Shown here one piece after another: positions 34,608 through 46,849 of a stretch of DNA of 64,000 nucleotides. The notes beneath the pieces were generated by a model. The model had not been told where the DNA came from. It saw only the letters and a list, made by a program, of their open reading frames with translations, and did no database searches. Within the stretch, counting starts at the first letter, position 1, and each line of letters begins with the position of its first letter. The position numbers were made by a program, and so were the translations under genes. The stretch covers positions 409,352 through 473,351 of the forward strand of contig NW_019091391.1 in NCBI RefSeq assembly GCF_001949145.1. The letters are read 5' to 3'. The stretch comes from Acanthaster planci. Lineage: Eukaryota > Echinodermata > Asteroidea > Valvatida > Acanthasteridae.

Positions 34608-37600
34608 ATGGCTGGTCAAAATTCTGCCCCGAGTTTCCTCTCCTTCGCTCAGAACGCACTCAATCTCCAATCTGCAGCCATCTTCCTGTTGATCTTCCTC
34701 GTGGTCTTGAAGCTATTCCGACGTCCGAAGAACCTTCCCCCGGGACCCCGGCAATGGCCTGTCCTCGGCAACTTCCCGGCAGTGGTTAGGTCAGGGAAAC
34801 ATCTCCACGAGGTGCTGGCGGAGTGGGCCAAGCGGTACGGCAGTGTCATGTCGGTTCACCTGAACCCAGCACATGGTTCATCCGTCGTTGTCAGCGACAT
34901 TGGCATCGCCAAGGAGTTGCTGTCGAGACAAAGGGTGCAACACATTGACAGGGCCGCGATTCCACTGATGAAAGAAGTCATAGACATACGAGGTAGGGAC
35001 TGGATGGGAGGACAAGGCTTGGCCTAGTCTTGCCACCAAGCAGTAGTGAGGTTTATTGGGCCCCATTTCAATCTGGGAAGAATAGAGGGGGTTAAAAGGG
35101 GAGAGTTTGTTTTGCTGAGTCTCAATTTCATGAAAAGACCAAGAAAACGTAGTTGCAATTCTAAATACGTGCGAAAGAGCGCACAAATATCGAACGTGAG
35201 ACTGCACGTATAATATAGGCAGCCCACTGATACAAGTTCCTGCTTGTCGAGTGCAGTGCTCGTTAACAACACACCGACTCGGAATGAGGTCTATCGAAGA
35301 AGAAAATGTGCTCAGCAGGTATTGGGTCACTGAACAATGAGGCAAAAACTTGTAAACTGTTATCACAAGTCGACGACCCAATTCACTGATTAATTCAGAT
35401 GTGTTTGAAATTGACGAATCACAGGTACCTGATATTTGTTTCAAAACAGGGAGCTTTCTTTGGGGAGCAGGCGAGCCTGCCAAGGAGCTTAGGCGTTTCG
35501 GCCTCAGCGCCTTTCGAAAGTTGGGGGTCGGCAAGAAAACTCTGGAGCACAGAATCAACGAAGAGGCTCGATACCTAGTCGAACGTATCGAGGCTGAAAA
35601 GAATCGACCCTTTGATCTGAACCTCCCCATCCACAACGCCGTGTCAAACACTGTCTGCTCCATAAGTTTTGGGTTCCGCTTTGACTACGACGACCCGAAA
35701 CTGAAGAAGTTACTGGAAAGTCTGGAGATTATTTCCAAGATGGGAATTGAGATATTGGGAAACACTTTTCCCTTTCTCTACCACACTCCTTTTTTTGCAA
35801 AAAAGAGAGAATGGGTCAACTTTCTCAGAGATACTATTACCCAAATAGTTCGGGTAAGCACGTTTTATTCGACGTAAAACTCTATGACAGTATTTTTTAT
35901 TTTATATATTTATTTATTTATTTTTTTGGGGGGGGGGAGGGGCAACAGTGACAGTGTCCTGTAGCCTGTTAAGCTTTTATGATGCCTAGGTAAAACTACA
36001 TGTTAGAGCTTTTTACTGCTTTTGGAGGGAAAGGGAATCTAAATATTAGTCCCTTAAATCTGCCATTGGATTTCCTTGCGTCGGATGGTCAAATTTTCCT
36101 TACAGCCAATTAGAAACTGAATTTTAAAAACAAATTTCATGACAAAATATCTCATCAAATTGATCCAGGATCACCAAAGCTCCTTTGACGAGAACGACCT
36201 CCGGGACATCATTGACATGCGCATCGCCGACATCAAAGAAAAAGAGCAGCAAGGATCTGGGGTGGGCACGGGTCCCGCCCTGACCGAAGAGATCTGGCTT
36301 GGTATCCTGGACTTGTTTGGCGCTGGCACAGAAACGACTGCAAGTACCGTACTCTGGCTGATATCCTTCGTGCTCAAGTACCCTGAAGTGCAAGAAAAGG
36401 TACCAAAAAGTACAAGTAATGCTAGAGAACATATTCAACCTTTTGATAAAATTGTGTTGATACTTACGTTATGTTAAATCATCGTTTATCGTGGCTTTTA
36501 TACAGTAGTACTACAATTGAATTGTGGAGTTCGAACAATCCTAACTTCAAAATGTTTTAAACACTCCATCATAACATTTTGACAGAATAACGTAAATATA
36601 AACCTCCAAATTGGCAAAGGTTTGTAAGAATCAGTTTGCAATCAATTCTGAAGTTTTCAGTGATGAGTTTAGATCAAAATGTAATGACTTCATTCCATAC
36701 TGTATTAATTTCACACCCTCAATTATTTTCAAAGAACATCCACTCAGAGAGATTAGAACTGGGGTTACAAGTTATAATGTGGGAAAGATAAGGGGCCAAT
36801 GCTATCAGGCTAACAGCATCAACTAATCATATACTTACCTCGTTGTCTGATTAATAACTGTGGCATGCAGATCCAGCAAGAGATATATGAAGTGGTGGGA
36901 AGTGACCGTCAGCCATCTTGCGAAGACCGTCCCAGCATGCCCTACACCAACGCGGTCATCAATGAAGTACTACGCATGCGTCCCCCAGGGGTCTTTACTT
37001 TACCTTATGTGACGACAGAAGAGTTTCAATTGAGCGGATACACTATTCCCAAGGGAATAGGTAAGATTATTACCTCGATCCCATCGTTCCATGTATAACA
37101 GCAATGGTTATGACTAAGTTTTTTGAGTTATAATCTGATACGTATAGTGGACTCCAAGCTACAAAATTCTATTCCCAGGTAACATTGATATAATACCATT
37201 AACAGTTACCAATGACCGATTTTTATAATTGAATTATAAACAGGTGTGATCATAAATCTGTGGGCGATGATGAACGACCCCAAGGTTTGGGATCGACCAG
37301 AAGACTTCAATCCTGGACGTTTCCTGAGCAAAGACGGCAAGACAATGATCCAGCACGAAACCTTCATACCATTCTCAACGGGTAGGCCTATGTTCGGAGA
37401 AGAAAGTTCTTCTTCAAATTCTTTGAGTTCAGGTTTTTCCGCTGCTGTAAATACGGAATATGCATCAACATTGATATCATATTATACAATGCGCCACCAT
37501 GAGGTCATTTTGGACAAGACGTATAATTTCGCAAGAGCATTGTGGGTAACGTACTGGACTAAATCAGGTGAACGCGTTCAGGTTAAACATGGAGCTTAAA

Positions 37601-37986
37601 AATGCAAGTCTCTTTGTGTTATTGGAAAACTACGAAAGCCCGTTAGTGCCACTACCTTTTTAATTTCTACAGCAGCTGTTTATATAGTTAAAAAAAAATA
37701 GGTATATGTCACAGGTGAACGTTTGGTTTTGCTCTGTAGAATTAGTCGCTCCTCGTCGACCAGATTTCTTTCTCCTGATTTTCCTTTACTCTTTTCGCTT
37801 TAACCAGGTCGTCGGAGTTGTCTGGGTGAAGGGCTGGCCAAGACTGAAGTGTTCCTCTTCGCTACTAACCTCTTCCAGCGGTTCACATTTAAGCTAACGC
37901 CAGGGGCGCCTACACCACCATTGAAAGGGATCAGTCGTTTCACCTTTATTCCGGAGCCGTTTAGAGTATGTGCAGTTAAACGCTAG
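34608..37986 (+). CDS. P450 gene B, CYP2-clan microsomal monooxygenase
   Basis: There are six exons: 34608-34992, 35450-35853, 36169-36399, 36871-37060, 37244-37381 and 37808-37986. They join in frame to 508 residues. Family hallmarks are the hydrophobic anchor, N-L-P-P-G-P, G-A-G-T-E-T-T (314-320), E-V-L-R (372-375), R-P-E-D-F-N-P-G-R-F and F-S-T-G-R-R-S-C-L-G with haem ligand Cys454. The segment after the K helix reads R-P-P-G-V-F-T-L-P-Y, different from A (R-P-A-G-A-F-A-L-P-Y), which lies in substrate recognition site 5. Exon 3 is three codons shorter than in A (E-E-I-W in place of D-V-H-D-E-I-G). Intron 3 and the first half of exon 4 are identical to gene A over 396 bases. The exon 2 donor follows C-G-G, giving T-Q-I-V-R. 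Confidence 0.95.
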
Positions 37987-39181
37987 ATCCGATAAAGGGC
38001 ATTAAAAGGACCTTAGAGGTTGAAATTCTCTAAAATGACAGAAGTGGACCGTAAGATCAGTCTGGAATATTGCCATACTTGGACGGCCTATTACGTCACA
38101 ATTCTGGTGCAATTTGACCAATCACAAGGAAGTCGTTCTAGCAGCGTGCAACGAATCGTATGGGTGTTTCCATGTTGCGGGATGCTTTTCTTAAAACGTT
38201 GCCACATATGGAAAAACAAATTTCAATTGGAAAATCTTGATTAGCTGTTCAAAAACCTGACTACATGAAGTGCTAAAACACGTTTGTACCGGTGGGATTT
38301 AAAACGTGTCGTTGCCAACTTGAGATATTTAAAATTGAATTTCGACAAATATTGCTGCATCAGGGGGGAAATGTCACTGTGGCCATATGTAGTAATACTC
38401 TACACGGAAGATCCTACGATCTTGTAAAAATGCTTGAAATTAAATGCAAGTCCTTTTTACTGCATTGTGTACTCCTTATTTTCATTTGTATACTTAAGGG
38501 TGACGAATGATGGTTACTCATATGACTCTAAGAGTAACGTTTTTCTGTGAATGTTTTCGGTGTGTAAATGTACTAATCAGAGATGTATTCAGAATTTCCC
38601 TCTATACAAGAAGAGTTTCCTGATGAGTGATATGCGTATAAATTTCTTCGCTTGAATTTAACACTAAGGGCGTCGTTTAGCCAAACGTCCAGTCATATAA
38701 TGCGCAACCTTAATTTATTTACTGTATGGCATTGTTACTGAAGACTTAAAGGTAAAGGTTTCTTAACATTAAAAATAAAATGAAGCGACTTTTGCTTTAT
38801 CCATGATTACCAAAAGACTCGTTTTCTTCCAGCTCTTTAGCCAAGTCTGTTAATAAACTATCAAGTATATAAATCAATCCGTCGCTCCATTTTCTTGATT
38901 TTCCTTTAGTGTTATATCGCTCATTTAATCGGATAGTCAAATTATTTCATTTATTTATTGTTTCCATTGTAACATAAATAGCGCCCTCAGGAAAAAAGAT
39001 TGTATCCCGCTGCGCCATGTTGGATATAAGTGAAATACAGCAGGGTAATCGTTACGAGTATTTTCAAATTGTTTATATGGATTATGAGCCTGAGACATCA
39101 GAAATATTCCATTGTTGGCATAATAAATATCCAGGTAATCGCATGAGAACTATGTCAAGTATGTAGAACATACAGCTTCAA
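37987..39181. other. Gene B 3' flank
   Basis: No gene. It is paralogous to the flanks after A and C. 38311-38667 is base-for-base the same as 47191-47547 after gene C. The open frames at 38292-38510 and 47172-47390 that look alike are a by-product of that identity. AATAAA at 38852-38857 is a candidate polyadenylation signal. Confidence 0.55.
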
Positions 39182-39299
39182 TTAACCCTAACAGAGATTA
39201 ACCCTAACAGAGGTCAACCCTAACGGAGGTCAACCCTAATGGAGACTAACCGTAATAGAGGCCAACCCTAACCGGGGGTGGGGGGAGGGCGGGGTAGGG
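39182..39299. repeat. Short minisatellite and G-quadruplex motif before gene C
   Basis: About five units of the GGTCAACCCTAACGGA type (39182-39270) are followed by G-runs of 5, 6, 3, 4 and 3 (39274-39299). It is the counterpart of 32288-32527 with fewer units, so copy number differs between paralogous sites. Confidence 0.75.
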
Positions 39300-39714
39300 T
39301 TCAAGCATTGATGGTCAAGAACAGCCGCGCACACTAAGCCATGGATATGCAAAGGTGACTGAAAGCTCTCGAAGCACTGTCCGTGGTGATTTGTTCCACT
39401 CATGTTTTGGAAGTGCCTATTTTGGGTTCAGGTTTTCAACTCGGGCTGCTGGCGAGCCTGTATGTCAACTGGAGTATTTTCCGTCTAGCTGTGAGTTTTC
39501 AAAGCATGGCCGAAATTCATTGTTTTACTGAGTCGTGTTTCAGAAACCTCGGTGAAGTCAGTATGCATGTTATTGGCCCCTGAACAATGCCGATTTTACA
39601 ATGTTTTCGCTTGGGCTTTAAATAGTGGACTACACCCCGGTGAGCGGGTGCGTCTGCTCTAGGTAGATAGCGGTGACATTTAATCTTGAAACACAAACAA
39701 TTAAAGAATGTCAT

Positions 39715-39729
39715 AGCGCCATCTAGTGG
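39715..39729 (-). promoter_or_regulatory. CTCF-like site 4, distal to gene C
   Basis: The - strand reads CCACTAGATGGCGCT. It lies about 2.1 kb before the gene C start, in the flank block that resembles the gene B upstream region. Confidence 0.5.
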
Positions 39730-40410
39730 GCTAAAAAGACTATAACGAAGGCCCTCACTGTGGCAAGAAACGAAAGTATATAACATTTTCCAATTTCATG
39801 AACATAACTTCTTTCCTCCCCTATCACGCTCCTCTTTCGTTCCTTTAATGTATTTGGCAATAATCAGTCACTAGTTGGCACTGTTACTTGTAGAACTAAA
39901 AGGTACTGTTTCTCTGCATAAGAATGCCTTACGTCTTTTTTAGGCAGTATTTTTGCTAATTACTTGATATTTTTTTTTACAGCCAACTGTAATCACCTCC
40001 CATCATATCCTAACTCTGTTCACGCTGAAGAGCCTGGTTCACCGTAAACAGAGTACCAGTATACCCCAGCCGGGGTCTGGCCAAGTCACTTTGCAATGTG
40101 TAGAATTCCAAATGGTAGTCATAAAGGATTGTTTACGCAAGCGCTGTCTTGCTTGCCCGGCCCAGCTTGTGACCCCTAAACGACCCCGTAAAGGCCGTCG
40201 GGCCTCTTTATCTTAGAAGCTTTGCGGCTTATAAAAGAAGGCACGCGGTGCCTGGCCCTGGGTAATTCTAGATATACTTTGGCGCAGAGTGGGTTATAAG
40301 TCTACGGCTATTTCATGTGGCTTGTTGAGGAAAGAGAGAACAGCAGAGCTTGGTTTAAGCTTACTACCTTTTCCTGTGGTTTCTTTGTGGCGAGACCGTA
40401 ATGCAGGGAT

Positions 40411-40506
40411 GCACGACGACGAAGTTGCACGTGCTTAAAAGAACGAACACAGGTGAGGAAAAGGCTTCACCCAAAAGACCCACTCTGCACGCGAAACCTT
40501 TCACCT
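40411..40506 (+). promoter_or_regulatory. Distal promoter-like box upstream of gene C (relic)
   Basis: This is the same conserved box as at 25384-25479 and 49053-49150 (ACAGGTGAGGAAAAGG, CACTCTGCACGCGAAA, CCTTTCACCT). No exon follows it within 1.3 kb. It is probably the promoter of a lost copy. Confidence 0.5.
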
Positions 40507-41313
40507 ATTTCGGCAACTGATTAAATATTTCTTTTTGCGTTTTCCCAACAGAACTTGAACTTTTGAGTCAGCTTGCAACAATAATAGATTTCTTATGCAT
40601 GATATGGATAAACCATGTTCATTTCCGCTTGTTTACTGCATGTCTTTCAGCTTAACTTCCATTATATGTGAGGGACGTTTTGCTGTTAATTGAGTTCAAC
40701 AGCAGAAGTGAGCACATTTTAAGACAATCCTGGAAAAGGATGTGAATTTTTCAGTATGTCATGGGAATTTCTTATTACAACTTTCACTGTACTCAGCCTG
40801 AATTAAGCGATTCTGGAATTAGTTCATAATTTGGCAGAATTCTAAAAAAGTTACGTGCAGAAAAACAGGACCAAACACCATGGAAACTAGTCATCAGTTT
40901 AGTGGGCTGCAGTTTTATGTTAAACGCAAGTTATTATTTTGACACATAGGCCTAGCATATACACTAATCGGATGAAATAACCGGGGCCATCAAAATCGTG
41001 AAAGTCTAGTGCACATACATGTACTTCGAGTACACATCAGTGTCTGCCCATATTAATTCCAGAAGACACCCGGGCGCGATCGAAGAATGTTACGAGCCCG
41101 AACCAAGACTTGAAAAGGCGAGATTTTCTTGGTAACGGGGGCTCCTTCGGTCGGAAGAAAATGCACGCGTTAAGATCACGCGTTAAGATCGCTACCAACA
41201 AAATGAACTCTCCCGACCAATGTTGCTCTTTTCAACCGATGAGCGGGTGCCCTGATCTCGGTGGATAATGGTGACTTTTAACCTAGCTACACTTAACAAT
41301 AAAAGAATGTCAT

Positions 41314-41328
41314 AGCGCCATCTAGTGG
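41314..41328 (-). promoter_or_regulatory. CTCF-like site 5, upstream of gene C
   Basis: The - strand reads CCACTAGATGGCGCT. It lies 493 bp before the gene C start codon, the position also seen before A and D. Confidence 0.5.
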
Positions 41329-41532
41329 GCTATAAAGACTATAATGAGGGCCCTTGCTGTGGCTAGAAACGAAAGTAACATTTTCCAGTTTCTTGAACAT
41401 AATTTCTCTTATGTTCCTTTAATGTATTTGACTCGGACAACAATCAGACACTATATGGCCCTGTTACTTGTAGAATCCAAAGGACAGTTCTGACAAAGTT
41501 AAGTTCTCAGTATAGGTAAATTGCACTTGCAA

Positions 41533-41753
41533 TGCACGACCAAGACGTTGCGCATGCTTACAATAACAGACACAGGTGAGGAAAAGGCTTCCCCCAAGAG
41601 ACCCACTCTGCACGCAAAACCTTTCACCTAATTCGGAATTGAACTCATGTCATAAGAAATGTGAAATATACACGGTCTGTTGTCGTTGAACTTTGTGATG
41701 TAAAGAGAAGCTTCAAGCTCAATGTCTTCTGACGTGTGTGGAGGGTATAAATA
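41533..41753 (+). promoter_or_regulatory. Gene C promoter (conserved box plus TATA)
   Basis: The conserved box is at 41533-41629 and the TATA box TATAAATA at 41746-41753. TCTGACGTGTGTGG precedes the TATA box. Predicted start is near 41776. Confidence 0.65.
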
Positions 41754-41806
41754 AGCGGTGTGGTTGTGCGCTATCATAATACAGACTTGCACTACTGAAG
41801 TCAAAC

Positions 41807-44800
41807 ATGGCTGGTCAAAATTCTGCCCCGAGTTTCCTCTCCTTCGCCCAGACTGCTCTAAATCTGCAATCTGCAGCCATCTTCCTGTTGATCTTCGTCG
41901 TGGTCTTGAAGCTAGTCCGACGTCCGAGGAACCTTCCCCCGGGGCCCAGGCAATGGCCTGTCCTCGGAAACTACCTGGCATTGGTTAGATCAGGGAAACT
42001 TCAACACGAGGTGCTGGCGGAGTGGGCCCGGCGGTACGGCGGCGTCATGTCGGTTCACCTGACCCCGGCACGGGGTCCATCCGTCGTTGTGAGCGACATT
42101 GGCATCGCCAAGGAGTTGCTGCAGTCGAAACAAAGGGAGCGCCACATTGACAGGGCTGCGATTCCATTGATGAAAGAAGTCACAGACATACGAGGTAGGG
42201 ACTGGATGGGAGGACAAGGCTTGGCCTAGTCTTGTTTCCAGGCAGTAGTGAGGTTTATTGGGCCCCATTTCAATCTGGGAGGCACGAAGGGGGTTAAAAG
42301 AGAAAAGGGAAAAGTTTGTTTTCCTGAGCCTAAATTTCATGAGAAAACCAAGGAAAAAGTTGTTGGAAATTTAAACACGGACGAAAGAGTGCAAAGGTAT
42401 CGAACTCACTACTGTACGTATAGGGAAGCAGCCCACTTCGATGACGTCATGATCCTTGCCTGACTTCCCCCACATGCACATTGCCCCCCCCCAACGTACG
42501 TGGGAAAAAAATGTAGTGAGGAAATTCACAAAAGCGTTTCTCAGAAACAAAATCAGCAACTGAAATGAAATTTCAGGGCAGATAAGACTGATATCCCAGG
42601 TCACTATCTGCAACAAATAAATGAAAACGGTTGATTGGTTTTTGAGTTGTGACCTTAACTTTCGAGCGATCTCTCCAGCTTCCCATCGGTGCTTGGGCGG
42701 AAAGTGCTTGGTCGGCCGTGGACGGCTTTGTGTCCACTTCGCTCGATAACAATCGGAAGGCAGATTTAGCCTATGTATGGCTGTATTCGTATATGTGTAC
42801 ATTGATGTTTGTGTACATAAAAGGTGTTTATCACATCTACATGTTTTTATTGTTATTAGTGTATGTACAGTACATGTATGCATATTTTCATAGAAAAGCC
42901 GGCTGTTCATGTATTTCACGGTTAGTTTCTCTCTCATTTGATGCCCTGAAGGAATACCTTTGGGTGAAAGGAATTCACTGTTTTTGTTTTTCCATATTTT
43001 TAGTTGAACTACAAATAGAACTAATTACTTTTGTATAAAAAAATGTAAAATACACAACTGTTGGGTGCAGGCATCACCAGTCTGACCATGGTCATTGTCC
43101 AATATAATACAAATAAGGATCGCAGTGCCACATTAATAATTATCTCATCAATCACTGAATTTAATTTCATTTGTAAAAACGTAATATACTAATACCATAA
43201 ATTAGTAGGCCAACATGTGCATTGTAAAGCCTGTTATCATAACATGTACAGTATCTCAAACATGCATCACCAAAATGGAACCTGATATTATTTAGAAGTT
43301 GTAAAAAAAGAATGCAACTATATATATGTACATGTACACGTATAATTAATTTATTCAGCAATAATTTTGATCAGAAATTGTTCACAACATCACGGTTCAG
43401 TACTATGATGCCAGTCAGTCTGAATGAGTCAAAAAAAGATTCGTAAATCCTTCAATAGCCTGATTTTGTACCATTTCGTGTTAATTAATTATGCAAATTG
43501 GAAGTTTAATTAACAGTAAACTACTGATTTTTTTCCTACCAGTGGAGGAATGCATAGCCTACTTGGCAAGTCTGCCAAATATGGATGAAAATAAATAAAC
43601 CATCATGGAGATATTATAGAAACTGTGACGGATGTGTTATTTTCCTTGGTGCCGTGGTCATTATTAACAAAATCAAAGGATAACCTTTGACCTCTGTGCA
43701 GAAAATGAAGCCATTTTGTCTACCTTTACAATTCATGTATCTTCGGAACCCCTAGGCCGATTTCCAATATTTTTTACAGATTCTGAATCCTGAATTCATG
43801 CCCTTTCAAACTGGCTAAAATGTATTGCCTGAAATTATGAACAACAAATCATGAAAAAACAAATAACAGACACAGTTTCCGCCTGTCGGGTGCAGTGCTC
43901 GTTAACAACACACCGATTTGTAATGAGGTCTATCGAAGAAGAAACTGTGCTCAGCAGGTCACTGAACAATGAGGCAAAAACTTGTAAACTGTTAGCACAA
44001 GTCGACGACCCAATTCACTGATTAATTTACAAGGGTTTGAAATTGACCAATTACAGGCATCTGATATTTGTTTCAAAACAGGGAGCTTTCTTTTTGGAGC
44101 AGGCGAGTCTGCCAAGGAACACAGGCGTTTTGGGCTCACCGCCTTTCGAAAAATGGGAGTCGGCAAGAAAAGTCTGGAGCACAGGATCAACGAAGAGGCT
44201 CGATACCTAGTCGAACGTATCGAGGCTGAAAAGAATCGACCCTTTGATCCAAGCCACCCCATCCACAACGCCGTGTCCAACATCATCTGCTCCATAAGTT
44301 TTGGGTTCCGCTTTGATTACGACGACCAGAAACTGAAGAAGTTACTGGACAGTCTGGATATTTTTTCCAAGATGGGAATTGAGGTATTGGGAAATAAGTT
44401 TCCCTTTCTATACTACACTCCTTTTTTTGCGAAAAAGAGGGAATGTGTCAACTTTCTCAGAGATACAGTTATCCAAATAGTTCAGGTAAGCATGTTTTAC
44501 TGAATGTACAACTCAACGATAGTTTTTTTTTGGGGGGGGGTTTAACAATGACAGTTTCCCGTAACCTGTTAAGTTTTTATGGTGCTTGGTTAAGACTAAA
44601 TTTTAGAGCTTTTTACTGCTTTTGGAGGGAAAGAGAATCTAAATTGTAGTCCCTTAAATCTGCCATTGGATTTCCTTGCGTCTGGTGCATGTTTAGATTC
44701 TCCTTACACCTAATTCGAAACTGAAGTGTAAAATACAAAATTTACGACAAAACACCTTATTGAATTGATCCAGGATCACCAAAGCTCCTATGACGAGAAC

Positions 44801-46849
44801 GACCTCCGGGACATCATTGACATGCGCATCGCCGACATCAAAGAAAAGGAACAGCAAGGATCTGGGTTGGGCACGGGGCCCGGCCTGACCGAAGAGATCT
44901 GGCTTGGTATCCTGGACTTGTTTGGCGCTGGCACAGATACGACTTCAAGTACCTTGCTCTGGCTGATATCCTTCGTGCTCAAGTACCCTGAAGTGCAAGA
45001 AAAGGTAGCAAAAAAAATGTAATGTTGGAGTAGGCATTCAACTTTTGATAAATTGTTTTACACTCACGTTATGTGAAATCATCTTTTATCGTGGCTTTTA
45101 TACAGTAGTGATAGGCATATAATGTTGAACTGCGGCGCTCAAATAATCCAAACTTATAATTTTTTAAACATTGCATAATAACATTTTGACAGAAAAACGT
45201 TAATCTAATCCTCAAAATTGGCAAAGGTTTTTTAGAATCACTTTGCGACGGATTATCAATTCTGAAGTTTTCAGTGATGAGTTTAGATCAAAATGAAATG
45301 ACTTCATTCCGTACTGTTTTAATTTCACACCGTCAATGTATTTTCACGCAACATCCACGCAGAGAGATTAGAACTGGGGTTACAAGTTATAAAGTGGGAA
45401 AGATAAGAGGCCAATGCTATCAGGCTAACAGCATCAACTAATCATATACTTACCTCGTTGTCCGATTAATAACTGTGGCATGCAGATTCAGCAAGAGATA
45501 TATGACGTGGTGGGAAGTGACCGTCAGCCATCTTGCGAAGACCGCCCCAGCATGCCCTACACCAACGCGGTCATCAATGAAGTACAACGCATGCGTCCCG
45601 CGGGGGTCTTTACTTTACCTTATGTGACGACAGAAGAGTTTCAATTGAATGGATACACTATTCCCAAGGGAATAGGTGAGATTATTACCTCGATCCCATC
45701 GTTCCATGTATAACAGCAATGGTTATGACTAAGTTTTTTTTAGTTATAATCAGATACACGTATAGTGGTCTCCAAGCTACGAAATTCCATCCAGAGGCAA
45801 CATCGATATAATACCATTAACAGTTACCAATGACCGATTTTTATGATTGAATTATAACAGGTGTGATCATAAATCTGTGGGCGATGATGAACGACCCCAA
45901 GGTTTGGGATCGACCAGACGAGTTCAACCCCGGACGTTTCCTGAGCAAAAACGGCAAGACAATGATCCAGCACGAAACCTTCATACCATTCTCAACAGGT
46001 AGGCCTATTCTTGGAGAAGAAACTTATGCTTCAAATTCTTTGAGTTTCCGCTGCTGTAAATATGGAACATGCATCAATCTTTATATCATATTATAACAAT
46101 GCACCACCCTGAGGTCACTTTGGAGAAGTCGCATTGCGCAAGAGTCTTGTGGGGTATCGTACTGGACTTAATCCGGGTAACGCGTTCAGCTTAAACATGG
46201 AGCTTGAAAATGCAAGTCTCTTTCTGTTATTGGAAAACTACGAAAGTCCATTAGTGCCACCGCTATTTATATTTTCAAAAGCAGTTATTTTTATTTTCCA
46301 GAGCAGCTGTGTTTATTTTCCCCAACAGGTATCTTTTCGTAAAATACGGATATCGAATATGGGTATTGCACAATAGTGCGCCTCCAAGAGTTTGCGACGC
46401 GTTGGCCAATCACAATGCGCGCAACCTGTCGACCCAATGCGCGTGTGGAAAGGGTTGACAGATTTCGTGCCTTGTGGTTGGTCAACGTGTTGCAATCTCT
46501 TGGAGGGCACTATTGTGAATCGCCCGTATTACGTTGGTTCATACACTCTACGCAAGATGTGACAATGTGTCAAAAGTGAACGCTTGCTAGCGCTCTGTAG
46601 CATTAGACGATTCTAGTCGACCAGACATCTTTCTTTCCAGGTTTTTATTTACTCCCTTCTCTTTAACCAGGTCGTCGGAGTTGTCTGGGTGAAGGGCTGG
46701 CCAAGATGGAACTGTTCCTTTTCGCTACTAACCTCTTCCAGCTGTTCACATTTAAGCTACCGCCAGGGGCGCCTACACCACCATTGAAGGGGATCAGTCG
46801 TTTCACCTTTATTCCGGAGCCGTTTAGAGTATGTGCAGTTAAACGCTAG
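41807..46849 (+). CDS. P450 gene C, CYP2-clan microsomal monooxygenase
   Basis: There are six exons: 41807-42194, 44082-44485, 44774-45004, 45486-45675, 45861-45998 and 46671-46849. They join in frame to 509 residues. Hallmarks are the anchor, N-L-P-P-G-P, G-A-G-T-D-T-T (315-321), E-V-Q-R (373-376), R-P-D-E-F-N-P-G-R-F and F-S-T-G-R-R-S-C-L-G with haem ligand Cys455. Intron 1 is about 1.9 kb against some 450 bases in the sisters because of a 1.4-kb insertion (about 42438-43868). Intron 5 carries a foldback MITE (46358-46530). Exon 6 has A-K-M-E-L-F and F-Q-L-F where the others have A-K-T-E and F-Q-R, so it is slightly diverged but still open. Confidence 0.94.
42438..43868. mobile_element. About 1.4-kb insertion in gene C intron 1
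   Basis: Sister genes read straight from GGCAGCCCACTGATAC into TGTCGAGTGCAGTGCTCG, but gene C leaves this sequence after GCAGCCCAC and returns near CGCCTGTCGGGTGCAG. The insert is AT-rich. It has an open frame of 129 codons (42649-43038, hydrophobic, unrecognised) and no clear terminal repeats. Its exact ends and class are not settled; it may be a transposon or a duplicated genomic fragment. Confidence 0.55.
46358..46530. mobile_element. Foldback MITE family 1, copy 2, in gene C intron 5
   Basis: It matches 10552-10725: GCACAATAGTGCGCCTCC on the left and GGGCACTATTGTGAATCGCC on the right. Gene D has the uninterrupted target (GGATATTGAATTACGTTGG, about 53980-53998). Comparison gives a 2-bp AT duplication at the insertion. 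It lies 140 bp before the exon 6 acceptor and does not damage it. Confidence 0.75.

Larger units (their letters stand above)
39300..41530. repeat. Duplicated 5' flank of unit C
   Basis: No gene. It combines blocks paralogous to the flanks of A, B and D. It holds two CTCF-like sites and a distal promoter-like box. 39910-40380 has sequence not seen in the other units apart from a short part near 48830-48960 (GACCCCTAAACGACCC against GACCCATAAATGACCC). Confidence 0.6.

Noticed and set aside
28825-36826. Identical 71-codon open frames at 28825-29040 and 36611-36826
   Set aside because: They are inside intron 3 of genes A and B. The identity comes from the 396-base identical tract, and the frame is not kept in gene E.
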